A DNA stretch of 20,179 bases from Prevotella sp. CAG:755 (GCA_000431275.1 HF989163.1:1-20179), one strand, 5' to 3'. Positions 13,466 to 20,179 are shown, numbered from the stretch's first letter. Notes: generated from the sequence alone by a model not told the origin. Numbers and translations: made by a program.

Positions 13466-15079
13466 ATGTTACGAAAAATCCGATTGACTTTGGCTGTCTT
13501 GTCTCTGGCTTTGGTCACGCTGCTCTTCCTCGACTTCACGGGGACAGTCCATGCGTGGTTCGGTTGGATGGCCCGCATTCAGTTCATGCCTGCGGTGCTG
13601 GCGCTCAACGTTGGGGTCATTCTATTTCTTGTCGTGCTGACGCTGCTGCTGGGCCGGGTCTATTGTTCGGTCATCTGTCCGCTGGGCATCTTTCAGGACG
13701 TTGTGTCGTGGTTGAGCGCACGTCGTCGGGGCAAGAAGAACCGCTTTCGTTATTCGCCCGCCAAGACGTGGCTTCGTTGGGGTGTGCTGGTGCTCTTTGT
13801 CGCCGCCTTGTTGGCCGGGGTCGGCTCGGTGGCGGCTTTACTGGCTCCATATAGCGCGTATGGCCGTATCGCGTCGAACTTGATGGCTCCCTTGTGGGCA
13901 TGGGGTAATAATGTGCTGGCATACTTGGCTGAGCGGGTAGACAGTTATGCCTTTTATTCCGTCGACGTATGGATCAAGAGCCTCCCGACGCTGCTCGTTG
14001 CCGTGGTGACGCTGGTCGTAGTTGTCGTGCTGGCCTGGCGCCACGGACGTACGTACTGCAACACGATTTGTCCTGTCGGGACGGTGCTCGGCCTGCTGTC
14101 GCGCTATTCCTTGTTCCGCCCGACGATCGACGAGTCGAAGTGTACGGGATGTACGCTCTGTGCACGCCGTTGTAAGGCATCGTGCATTGACGCCAAGGCT
14201 CACCGTATTGATTATAGCCGTTGCGTTGTCTGTATGGACTGCATCGACAATTGCCGCGAAGGGGCGATACGCTACATCTGCCGCTTGAGGCAGGGCAGAA
14301 ATACAGTCGCTGTGACAGAAAATGCGGAAGCAGCGGCAGAAAAATCTGTCAGCCGTCCGGAAAATCCTGTCGGAGTGACGGGAGAGCCGGTCGCTGTGCC
14401 CATTCCGAACGGACCGGAAGGACGGCGGGGCGTAGAGGGCGCGCAGATTGATGCGGCGCGTCGCCGTTTCCTGCTAGCTACCGCCACTGTGGCCGGGACG
14501 GCAGTCCTGCGCGCGCAGGAGAAGAAGGTGGACGGCGGATTGGCTGTCATCGAAGATAAAAAGGCCCCCCAGCGCCATACATCTTTAACCCCTCCCGGTT
14601 CGATCGGCGCACGCCATTTCTTCCAGCACTGTACGGCCTGCCAACTCTGTGTTTCGGTCTGTCCGAACGGAGTGCTGCGTCCCTCGACCGACTTGGCGAG
14701 GCTCATGCAGCCCGTGATGTCTTACGAGCGTGGATACTGTCGTCCCGAGTGTACGAAATGTGGCGATGTGTGTCCCACGGGCGCTATCCGGCCGCTGACG
14801 GTGGCCGACAAGACCGCAGTGCAAGTGGGTCATGCAGTATGGATACGGAAAAACTGTGTACCTTTGACCGACGGTGTCGAGTGCGGCAATTGTGCCCGTC
14901 ACTGCCCGGCGGGCGCCATCCAGATGGTTCCGTCGGATGGGGCCAATCCTGCGTCGCCCAAGATCCCAGTGGTCAACGAGGAGCGCTGTATCGGCTGTGG
15001 CGCCTGCGAGAACCTGTGTCCTGCCCGGCCTTTCAGCGCCATCTATGTGGAAGGGCACGAATTGCACCGTACAATTTGA
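13466..15079 (+). CDS. NapH-like polyferredoxin fused to a Tat-type exported ferredoxin
   Basis: The 537-residue protein has two halves. Residues 1-276 are NapH/YccM-like: four membrane segments (about 7-24, 42-63, 105-127, 173-191), CX3CP motifs after segments 2 and 4 (C67-C71, C198-C202, both on the cytoplasmic side), then two 4Fe-4S sites (C226/229/232/236 and C253/256/259/263). After a linker (277-330), a twin-arginine motif ARRRFLLAT (R332-R334) and a hydrophobic stretch start a second, NapG-like half with four more 4Fe-4S sites (C389/392/395/399; C425/429/432/436; C464/473/476/480; C508/511/514/518). The layout predicts electron flow from the membrane or cytoplasm to a periplasmic ferredoxin. 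NapH and NapG are normally separate proteins. ATG 13466 begins at the first helix. The linker contains repeat units described at 14303-14400. An aldo/keto reductase gene follows after 16 bases. Confidence 0.9.
   Translation: MLRKIRLTLAVLSLALVTLLFLDFTGTVHAWFGWMARIQFMPAVLALNVGVILFLVVLTLLLGRVYCSVICPLGIFQDVVSWLSARRRGKKNRFRYSPAKTWLRWGVLVLFVAALLAGVGSVAALLAPYSAYGRIASNLMAPLWAWGNNVLAYLAERVDSYAFYSVDVWIKSLPTLLVAVVTLVVVVVLAWRHGRTYCNTICPVGTVLGLLSRYSLFRPTIDESKCTGCTLCARRCKASCIDAKAHRIDYSRCVVCMDCIDNCREGAIRYICRLRQGRNTVAVTENAEAAAEKSVSRPENPVGVTGEPVAVPIPNGPEGRRGVEGAQIDAARRRFLLATATVAGTAVLRAQEKKVDGGLAVIEDKKAPQRHTSLTPPGSIGARHFFQHCTACQLCVSVCPNGVLRPSTDLARLMQPVMSYERGYCRPECTKCGDVCPTGAIRPLTVADKTAVQVGHAVWIRKNCVPLTDGVECGNCARHCPAGAIQMVPSDGANPASPKIPVVNEERCIGCGACENLCPARPFSAIYVEGHELHRTI
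14303..14400 (+). repeat. Degenerate repeat units inside the polyferredoxin linker
   Basis: Units related to CRGTCGCNGYGAC occur at 14303-14318 (ACAGTCGCTGTGACAG), 14367-14383 and 14387-14400, with GAAAATCCTGTC at 14360-14371. The first unit equals the reverse complement of 19736-19751 over 16 bases, and GAAAATCCTGTC recurs at 19729-19740. The frame stays open and encodes a low-complexity linker (VAVTEN, SVSRPEN, VGVTGEP, VAVPIPN). Confidence 0.55.
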
Positions 15080-15095
15080 AAAAAGAGGAAGAATT

Positions 15096-16499
15096 ATGGA
15101 AAGCAATAACAAAAAGCAGATTTCACGGCGCGACTTCCTGAAAACTGCTGGAGTCGCTGGCGTTGCGGCGGCAGGACTGGTCGCCTGCACGGGAAAAAAT
15201 GCAGAGAACCGGACCGGCGACAAACTGGCCGCAGGTGGCGGGCAGATGACGCTTCGCACCAATCCCAAAACGGGCGACAAGGTGTCGCTGCTGGGCTTCG
15301 GCATGATGCGCCTGCCGTCGGTCGGCGGCAGGAGTGCCCGCGAGGGAAACGAAGAAATCGACCAGGAGATGGTTAACGAGCTCGTGGACTACGCCATTGC
15401 CCATGGCGTCAACTATTTTGACACGTCGCCAGCCTACTGCCGCGGAGGCTCTGAACACGCCACCGGCATCGCCCTTAGCCGCCACCCTCGTAATAAGTAC
15501 TTCATCGCCACGAAGTTGTCCAACTTCGCCCCGTCTACGTGGACGCACGAGGCGTCGGTGGCCATGTACCGCAACTCTATGAAGGAATTGCAGGTGGACT
15601 ACATTGACTACCTCCTGCTGCATGGCGTGGGAATGGGCAGTGGCTTGGAAGAATTCAACGCCCGATATATCGACAATGGAGTGCTCGACTTTCTGCTCGA
15701 AGAGCGCGAAGCCGGACGCATCCGCAACCTTGGCTTCTCGTATCACGGCGACGTGGCCGTGTTCGACTACCTCCTTTCGCAGCACGACCGTTACAAGTGG
15801 GATTTTGTCCAAATCCAGTTGAACTACCTCGACTGGAAATATGCCAAACAAATCAATCCAAACAACACTGACGCCGAGTATCTTTACGGCGAGCTGAACA
15901 AGCGTCATATTCCGGCTGTCATCATGGAGCCGTTGCTCGGCGGGCGTCTCTCGAACGTGCCCGACCGCATTGTGGCTCGCCTCAAGCAGCGCGAACCGGA
16001 GCGGAGCGTGGCTTCGTGGGCCTTCCGCTTCGCAGGCTCGTTCCCCGGCGTGCTTACAGTGCTGAGCGGCATGACCCGCATGGAGCATTTGCAGGATAAC
16101 CTGCTCACTTATTCGCCTCTGAAACCCCTGTCGCAGGAAGAGTTCACCTTCTTGCAGGACACGGCCACAGAGATGATGCGTTTCAACACCATAACCTGCA
16201 ATGACTGCAAGTATTGCATGCCGTGCCCCTACGGTCTCGACATTCCCGCCATTCTTCTGCATTATAACAAATGCCTGAACGAGGGCAACATTGTGGCCAG
16301 TTCGCAAGACCCTAACTACCGTAAAGCGCGCCGGGCCTATCTCGTGGGTTACGATCGCAGTGTGCCTCGCCTGCGTCAGGCAAGCCACTGTATCGGGTGC
16401 GGTCAGTGTGAGCCTCATTGTCCCCAATCGATAAAAATTCCCGAAGAGATGCATCGCATCGACCGCTATGTGGAACAGTTGAAACAAAACACCCTGTGA
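15096..16499 (+). CDS. Tat-exported aldo/keto reductase with two 4Fe-4S sites
   Basis: The 467-residue protein starts with a twin-arginine signal (ISRRDFLKTAGVAGVAAAG, R11-R12) that ends in a lipobox-like LVAC (C31), so it is probably a Tat-exported lipoprotein. The body is an aldo/keto reductase barrel with the catalytic tetrad intact: D109 and Y114 in FDTSPAY, K140 in ATK, H176 in LLLHG. The nucleotide-site region GVLTVLSGMTRMEHLQDN is conserved. The C-terminal part adds CNDCKYCMPC (C368/371/374/377) and CIGCGQCEPHC (C432/435/438/442). Related Fe-S aldo/keto reductases are usually cytoplasmic; export with folded cofactors is exactly what Tat allows. An AAAGAGGAAG site precedes ATG 15096, 16 bases after the polyferredoxin stop, its likely electron donor. 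The substrate is unknown. Confidence 0.92.
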   Translation: MESNNKKQISRRDFLKTAGVAGVAAAGLVACTGKNAENRTGDKLAAGGGQMTLRTNPKTGDKVSLLGFGMMRLPSVGGRSAREGNEEIDQEMVNELVDYAIAHGVNYFDTSPAYCRGGSEHATGIALSRHPRNKYFIATKLSNFAPSTWTHEASVAMYRNSMKELQVDYIDYLLLHGVGMGSGLEEFNARYIDNGVLDFLLEEREAGRIRNLGFSYHGDVAVFDYLLSQHDRYKWDFVQIQLNYLDWKYAKQINPNNTDAEYLYGELNKRHIPAVIMEPLLGGRLSNVPDRIVARLKQREPERSVASWAFRFAGSFPGVLTVLSGMTRMEHLQDNLLTYSPLKPLSQEEFTFLQDTATEMMRFNTITCNDCKYCMPCPYGLDIPAILLHYNKCLNEGNIVASSQDPNYRKARRAYLVGYDRSVPRLRQASHCIGCGQCEPHCPQSIKIPEEMHRIDRYVEQLKQNTL

Positions 16500-16500
16500 G

Positions 16501-16956
16501 ATGAAAGCACTGATAGACCGTCTGCACAGGCAGAAGTGCTCCTGTGTCATCGCCAACGGCGATGACGTGCGGATGTTTCATCAACGTGGCGTGGCCGATC
16601 TATACGATCTGTTACGGGGCGAGCCTGCGTTTTTACAGGGAGCCCGCGTGGCTGACAAAGTAGTGGGGAAAGGCGCGGCGGCTCTTATGGTGGCCGGTGG
16701 TGTGGCGGAGCTTTATGCCGATACGCTGAGCCGGCGCGCCATGGACTTGCTTGAAACGCATGGCGTTTCCGTCGACTGTGCCCAAGTGGTGAGCGGCATC
16801 CGCAACAGGGCCGGAACGGGCTGGTGTCCCGTAGAGACGCTCTGCGCCTCCCTCACGGACATCGGTGAGATGGTTGAGGCCATCGGCCGCTTCCTTGCGG
16901 CGCAGCAGAAGAGCTCTTCGCATGCGGTGATCACTGAAACGACAAACACTCAATAA
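16501..16956 (+). CDS. DUF1893 protein, cytidine-deaminase-like fold
   Basis: The 151-residue cytoplasmic protein matches the DUF1893 family (typified by TM1506 of Thermotoga, which has a cytidine-deaminase-like fold). Recognisable stretches are CSCVIANGDDVRMFHQRGVADLYDLL (in part: VIANGDDVRMFHQRG), VADKVVGKGAAALMVAGGVAELYAD (in part: DKVVGKGAAALMVAGGV), and the late RAGTGWCPVETL with the conserved GxCPxE. The biochemical role of the family is not established to my knowledge. The ATG is one base after the stop of the aldo/keto reductase gene, so translation is probably coupled. It has no signal peptide, unlike the redox partners upstream. Confidence 0.82.
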   Translation: MKALIDRLHRQKCSCVIANGDDVRMFHQRGVADLYDLLRGEPAFLQGARVADKVVGKGAAALMVAGGVAELYADTLSRRAMDLLETHGVSVDCAQVVSGIRNRAGTGWCPVETLCASLTDIGEMVEAIGRFLAAQQKSSSHAVITETTNTQ

Positions 16957-16965
16957 AATACAATT

Positions 16966-17475
16966 ATGCAAATGACTGCGAAACTTTATGCGTATGGTTA
17001 CGCCGATGTGCGTACCTACCTGTTTGCTGCCCTCTTCGTAGTGGGCAATGTTGTGCTTCCTCAACTGGTTCACCTCATACCGCAAGGTGGACTGACGTGG
17101 TTGCCCATTTATTTCTTCACCCTCGTCGGCGCTTACAAGTATGGCTGGCGTGTGGGATTACTGACGGCCATTGTGTCGCCCTTGGTGAACTCTTTTTTCT
17201 TCGGGATGCCCGTAGCGGCTATGCTGCCCGGCATCATGGTGAAGTCTGTCTTGCTGGCTGTGGCTGCGGGTTATGCCGCCCACCGTTTCCGTCGTGCTTC
17301 GTTGTGGCTCTTGTTGGCTGTTGTGGCTTTCTATCAGTTGGCCGGGACTACTTTCGAGTGGATCATGAGCGGCAGTCTTTTTGTCGCTGCACAGGACTTC
17401 CGTCTCGGGATTCCCGGCATGGCGGTACAGGTCTTCGGTGGGTATTTGTTCATTAATCACGTAACTGTCAAGTAA
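16966..17475 (+). CDS. ECF-type S-component-like membrane protein
   Basis: The 169-residue protein has about five to six hydrophobic segments (TYLFAALFVVGNVVLPQLVH, seen in part, LTWLPIYFFTLVGAYKYGW, VGLLTAIVSPLVNSFFFG, IMVKSVLLAVAAGYAAH, LWLLLAVVAFYQLAG). Size and pattern resemble substrate-binding S components of energy-coupling-factor importers, which catch vitamins, metals or other small molecules and use a shared energising module. Segments such as LVGAYKYGWRVGLLTAIVSPLVNS are typical of that group. No ATPase or T-component gene lies in this window, as for group II ECF systems. The start is ATG 16966 or 16972. It lies 9 bases after the DUF1893 gene and 2 bases before tatA. Assignment to the ECF group is probable; ligand unknown. 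Confidence 0.68.
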   Translation: MQMTAKLYAYGYADVRTYLFAALFVVGNVVLPQLVHLIPQGGLTWLPIYFFTLVGAYKYGWRVGLLTAIVSPLVNSFFFGMPVAAMLPGIMVKSVLLAVAAGYAAHRFRRASLWLLLAVVAFYQLAGTTFEWIMSGSLFVAAQDFRLGIPGMAVQVFGGYLFINHVTVK

Positions 17476-17477
17476 AT

Positions 17478-17672
17478 ATGTTTGGGATTAGAATGTCAGA
17501 AGTACTGCTTATCGCACTTGTCGTCCTGCTTTTCTTCGGCGGGGCCAAGATTCCGGAACTCATGAAAGGACTGGGAAAAGGTGTGCGCAGTTTCAAGGAC
17601 GGCATGAACGGCGTGGACGTCGATGCCGAAAAGAAAGCAGAGAAAAAAGAAGAGACAGAGAAGAAAGCTTAG
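17478..17672 (+). CDS. tatA: Twin-arginine translocase subunit TatA
   Basis: The 64-residue protein has the TatA plan: a short N-terminal membrane helix (MSEVLLIALVVLLFFGG), the hinge FGGAKIPELMKGLGKG with the conserved FG and PEL, an amphipathic helix (VRSFKDGMNGV) and a charged tail rich in Lys and Glu. TatA forms the conducting assembly through which folded proteins cross the inner membrane. ATG 17478 is two bases after the stop of the preceding gene; an alternative start at 17493 also precedes the helix. No TatB-like gene is present, so this is a TatA-TatC two-part system in which TatA would serve both roles. Confidence 0.93.
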   Translation: MFGIRMSEVLLIALVVLLFFGGAKIPELMKGLGKGVRSFKDGMNGVDVDAEKKAEKKEETEKKA

Positions 17673-17673
17673 C

Positions 17674-18483
17674 ATGGCGGAAGACAGGCACGGCGAGGCA
17701 GACATGACGTTTTGGGAGCATCTTGACGTTCTGCGCGCTTCACTTTTGAAGATGCTCGCAGCGATGGCTGTGTGCAGTGTAGTGGCCTTTGTCTGCAAGG
17801 ACGCATTATTCGATTTTATCCTTGCGCCGGGCTGTTCGGATTTCGTGACTTTCCGTCTGTTTGGGCGGATTGGTACGTGGGCCGGGGCTGGTGGGATGAC
17901 GCCTTTTACGGTGAAGCTCATCAACACCGACTTGGCAGCACAATTCGTCCTGCACATGAAGGCGGCTGTCTTTGCCGGCCTGTTGGTCGCCTCGCCTTAT
18001 GCGATTTATCTTCTTTTCCGTTTTGTCTCCCCGGCGTTGTATGAGAACGAGCGCCGGTATTCGGTCGGCATTACGGGTGGGGCTTACGTCATGTTCCTTG
18101 TCGGCGTACTGCTGAACTACTTCCTGATTTTCCCGCTCACCGTCCGTTTTCTTGGGATGTACCAGGTGAGCGGTGCGGTGGAGAATGTGATTACCTTGCA
18201 GTCGTACATGGACACACTGTTGATGATGAGCCTCACGATGGGCGTTGTGTTCGAAGTTCCGGTGCTTTGCTGGCTGCTGGCTCGCGCAGGCTTTCTGACG
18301 TCGGGGTATATGAGGCGCTATCGCAAACACGCGGTTGTCGTGATTCTTGTAGTGGCTGCCGTCATTACGCCTACGTCGGATGTGTTCACACTGTTGTTGG
18401 TGGCCCTGCCGATAACGCTTCTTTATGAGGTCAGTATCCTGCTGGTCCGGGCGACGGAGCGGAAACGTCAGCAAACGGCGTAA
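17674..18483 (+). CDS. tatC: Twin-arginine translocase subunit TatC
   Basis: The 269-residue inner-membrane protein is TatC, the receptor for twin-arginine signals. Visible family motifs are MTFWEHLDVLRASLL (11-25, with E15 at the signal-binding site), FVSPALYENERR in the first cytoplasmic loop, and the late ITPTSDVFTLLLVALPITLLYE (seen as TPTSDVFTLLLVALP). Six membrane segments are apparent. The insert between segments 1 and 2 (CSDFVTFRLFGRIGTWAGAGG) is longer than in the E. coli protein. ATG 17674 is one base after the tatA stop, so the two are coupled. It closes the operon that encodes at least two likely Tat substrates. A terminator follows. Confidence 0.95.
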   Translation: MAEDRHGEADMTFWEHLDVLRASLLKMLAAMAVCSVVAFVCKDALFDFILAPGCSDFVTFRLFGRIGTWAGAGGMTPFTVKLINTDLAAQFVLHMKAAVFAGLLVASPYAIYLLFRFVSPALYENERRYSVGITGGAYVMFLVGVLLNYFLIFPLTVRFLGMYQVSGAVENVITLQSYMDTLLMMSLTMGVVFEVPVLCWLLARAGFLTSGYMRRYRKHAVVVILVVAAVITPTSDVFTLLLVALPITLLYEVSILLVRATERKRQQTA

Positions 18484-18507
18484 CTTTATTCTGTTCGTCA
18501 TACCACA

Positions 18508-18540
18508 AGCCGTTCCGCACGTCGGGACGGCTTTATTTGT
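18508..18540 (+). terminator. Terminator after tatC, between convergent genes
   Basis: AGCCGTTCC (18508-18516) pairs with GGGACGGCT (18524-18532), nine pairs with one wobble, followed by TTATTTG. The T tract covers the stop codon of the convergent acyltransferase gene. Confidence 0.75.
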
Positions 18541-19489
18541 GCATGACGGCCGGGCGGCCGAAGATGTAGCGGGAAAGGCCGAAACGGTCGGACAGCCAGC
18601 CTATGCCTAAACTTCCGGCTGTGGCTACGCCCGTGGCGCAGAACAAGTAGGTGAGGCCTGTTGTGTCTGCGCGAAAAAGGGGAAGCAGTTGTTTCATCGC
18701 CATGGTGAATACGGGAGAGAACAGGAAAATGACAAGCGTGTTTCGTCCGAGGTAGGTGAACATGCCGGTTGCTTTTCTGGAAGGAAAGCGTTCCCAGACG
18801 GCAGTGAGCATCGACAGGATGCTTATGGTCAACAGGATGCCCGGTACGCAAGCTCGGTTGAACCATTCGGGATGGAGGGCGATGAAAGCCACCGGCACAA
18901 CGGCCCAAAGCGTGGGAAAGAACACGCGTGATAGGCGCGCGCCGCTCCAATGGACGGCCGTGCCGGCCAGGAACCAGAGCGCGTTGGCCACATTGACCAG
19001 TCCGAGGACTGAAAGACCATAGAGCGTCAGCGCGCTGGCCACTAAGGCACCGCCCGTGCTGAACGGGTGAAGCCAGTGTGTCAGGCGACCGGTTGCGTAG
19101 CACGTGAGGCTGCACAGCATGAACGTATGGAGATACCAATAAGGGCCGAGGGGATGGATGAAAATTTTGTCAAGTAAAAGAAGTATGGAAAGTTCCTCCA
19201 CGCTTTCACGTACAGGCAGGACGGATGAGGCTGCGACGTAACCCGACTCCATGATGGCGAAGGGAATGAAAATCCACAGTATTTTCCGCCCGAACGTCGC
19301 AGTGGGGTGTGATGTGTTGAGCAGGTAGCCCGATATGAGCAGGAAGGTAGGCATGTGAAACGTGTAGACGAATGCTTTGGCTGTCGGATATAGGTCGCCA
19401 ATGTAGCCAAGGTGGAAAGCCACCATGAGGAGAATCATCACTCCTTTGAGCATGTCGAGTTCGGATTGCCGGTGATGTAGTGCGTCCAT
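18533..19489 (-). CDS. Acyltransferase-3 family membrane protein
   Basis: The 318-residue protein belongs to the acyltransferase-3 (OafA/WecH/NodX-like) family of multi-spanning inner-membrane enzymes that O-acetylate or otherwise acylate surface sugars and other targets. The N-terminal signature RQSELDMLKGVMILLMVAFH has the family's LDxLKG and the conserved histidine at the end of helix 1; FHMPTFLLISGYLL is the second signature. About ten membrane helices follow. ATG 19489 is preferred because the LDxLKG motif comes right after it and a good promoter (19509-19539) lies just upstream. Longer in-frame starts at 19585 or 19597 would add a hydrophobic helix but would put that promoter inside the gene. 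The gene stands alone and converges on tatC. The acyl acceptor is unknown. Confidence 0.85.
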   Translation of the reverse strand: MDALHHRQSELDMLKGVMILLMVAFHLGYIGDLYPTAKAFVYTFHMPTFLLISGYLLNTSHPTATFGRKILWIFIPFAIMESGYVAASSVLPVRESVEELSILLLLDKIFIHPLGPYWYLHTFMLCSLTCYATGRLTHWLHPFSTGGALVASALTLYGLSVLGLVNVANALWFLAGTAVHWSGARLSRVFFPTLWAVVPVAFIALHPEWFNRACVPGILLTISILSMLTAVWERFPSRKATGMFTYLGRNTLVIFLFSPVFTMAMKQLLPLFRADTTGLTYLFCATGVATAGSLGIGWLSDRFGLSRYIFGRPAVMHK

Positions 19490-19508
19490 CTGTCTCTGTA
19501 TTTCCGGG

Positions 19509-19539
19509 CAAAGATACGAAAAGGCGGAAACCAGGGCAA
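19509..19539 (-). promoter_or_regulatory. Promoter of the acyltransferase gene
   Basis: On the minus strand TTG (19539-19537), 20 bases, then TATCTTTG (19516-19509). It is the same layout as the promoter in the invertible segment. The start of transcription near 19502 leaves a very short leader before ATG 19489. Confidence 0.5.
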
Positions 19540-19710
19540 GGAAAACCAGGCTCCACCTGAGGCTCGTCCGAAAGGTCTTTTTCATTCGTAGAGTCAAGAA
19601 TATGAAGGCTCAGGGGCAGGCTTGAACAGTTCAGGAAGGGACTGTGTCGTGTCGGAGTACTTATCAGGGCGACCGGACGGTGCAGGCGGCTGGCGGAAAG
19701 CGTGCCGGAC

Positions 19711-19781
19711 ATTCTTGTCAGTGCGGTAGAAAATCCTGTCACAGCGACTGTCCTTCCTGTTAGCCGTCCTGTTTTTTCAGG
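19711..19781 (-). repeat. Third location of the dispersed repeat
   Basis: On the minus strand 19751-19736 reads ACAGTCGCTGTGACAG, identical to 14303-14318, and continues GATTTTC as at 8126-8130. TAGCCGTCC at 19761-19769 resembles CAGCCGTCC at 14351-14358. The region is non-coding and lies upstream of the acyltransferase gene. Confidence 0.5.
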
Positions 19782-20163
19782 TTACCTTTCGCTTCCTTCC
19801 TCAATTAAGAATGTTTAGTGCATCCGGCTTTTGGATTCGTCTTTCAGACTGCGGACCGAGGTGAGCAGTTACCGCTTTTCGGCATTAGTAGGTGTCTAGG
19901 TATCGATTGTTGCTTTCACCCTGTCCGCATGAGTTTATCAAGTGAAAGAAAGGGTAGTGCGTCTCGCGAACAGACGCGGTCGTCGGTTGGAATGCTCCTC
20001 TGGCTGTCCGGCTGATGTGTTTGCTGCCTTCATTGAACGAAGCGTGGCATTAGTCGGCGTCGCTGTTGTGAGGATTGGCATAAGCGGCAATCCTGATGGT
20101 ATGTAAAAGTGTTGGCTTTAATCAATAAGGTTTACAGCGGATATGGATAACGGCCGCCCCCGA
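19782..20163. other. No gene seen
   Basis: A 65-codon ORF at 19818-20015 has no coding character I trust (Cys- and Arg-rich, no ribosome binding site, no family). No RNA gene or clear promoter is visible. This may be the upstream region of a gene beyond the window. Confidence 0.4.
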
Positions 20164-20179
20164 CTGAGGAATTCCTCAG
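20164..20179. repeat. 16-bp perfect palindrome at the window edge
   Basis: CTGAGGAATTCCTCAG is perfectly symmetric. It touches the end of the window, so whether it is part of a longer structure cannot be seen. It could be an operator or a chance event. Confidence 0.4.

Noticed and set aside
15123..16556. 477-codon minus-strand ORF opposite the aldo/keto reductase gene
   Set aside because: Shadow of a gene with intact catalytic and cysteine motifs on the other strand.
19490..19597. Longer N-terminus of the acyltransferase with one more hydrophobic segment
   Set aside because: It would place a good TTG-N20-TATCTTTG promoter inside the gene, and the family motif starts right after ATG 19489. 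Kept as an alternative, not as the call.
19818..20015. 65-codon plus-strand ORF
   Set aside because: No ribosome binding site, no family, and unlikely amino acid composition.
1..20179. CRISPR arrays, tRNA or rRNA genes, insertion sequences
   Set aside because: No regularly spaced repeats, cloverleaf pattern, rRNA sequence or transposase was seen on either strand. A short hairpin at 2-15 (CCCTG/CAGGG) is too small to interpret.

Overview
The window is a chromosomal segment of a member of the Bacteroidota, most likely order Bacteroidales. The evidence is repeated promoter -7 elements of the Bacteroidetes type (TAnnTTTG), a lipoprotein with an acidic export signal directly after the lipobox cysteine, a TonB-dependent receptor, and a tyrosine recombinase with the Bacteroides-style ARHTWAS box. 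The genus cannot be fixed from the sequence alone. By eye, the first ~1.9 kb is clearly richer in A+T than the GC-rich remainder.

Layout. (1) 1-1900: decayed, probably acquired DNA. It holds a 28-codon ORF with a strong ribosome binding site followed by mutually exclusive hairpins, a frameshifted XRE regulator, and an unrecognised membrane-anchored protein gene broken by two in-frame stops and a frameshift. A strong terminator closes it. (2) 2102-4271: a complete tyrosine recombinase and a nitroreductase-family flavoprotein. (3) 4622-7954: a leftward gene for a 992-residue coiled-coil surface lipoprotein. Upstream of it lies a ~205-bp segment bounded by perfect 23-bp inverted repeats, containing one outward promoter that points away from the gene. 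This has the architecture of a phase-variable invertible promoter, captured here in the OFF orientation. (4) 8179-9952: a leftward pair, an inositol-monophosphatase-family enzyme and an EamA/DMT transporter. (5) 10232-18483: a rightward run of eight genes: TonB-dependent receptor, secreted DUF362 protein, NapH-like polyferredoxin fused to a Tat-type exported ferredoxin, Tat-signal aldo/keto reductase with two 4Fe-4S sites, DUF1893 protein, ECF-type S-component-like membrane protein, tatA and tatC. (6) 18533-19489: a leftward acyltransferase-3 membrane protein, followed by ~690 bases with no convincing gene but with repeats.

How the genes may work together. In region 5 the two redox proteins carry twin-arginine signals and the operon ends with its own TatA and TatC, so the translocase and its substrates are encoded together. 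With an outer-membrane receptor at the front and an inner-membrane S-component-like protein near the end, the cluster can be read as import, extracytoplasmic reduction and uptake of an unidentified ligand; that reading is inference. In region 3 the recombinase at 2102-3310 is the obvious local candidate to flip the promoter, but this is untested. A degenerate repeat with core CRGTCGCNGYGAC occurs in two intergenic regions and, in frame, inside the linker of the polyferredoxin.
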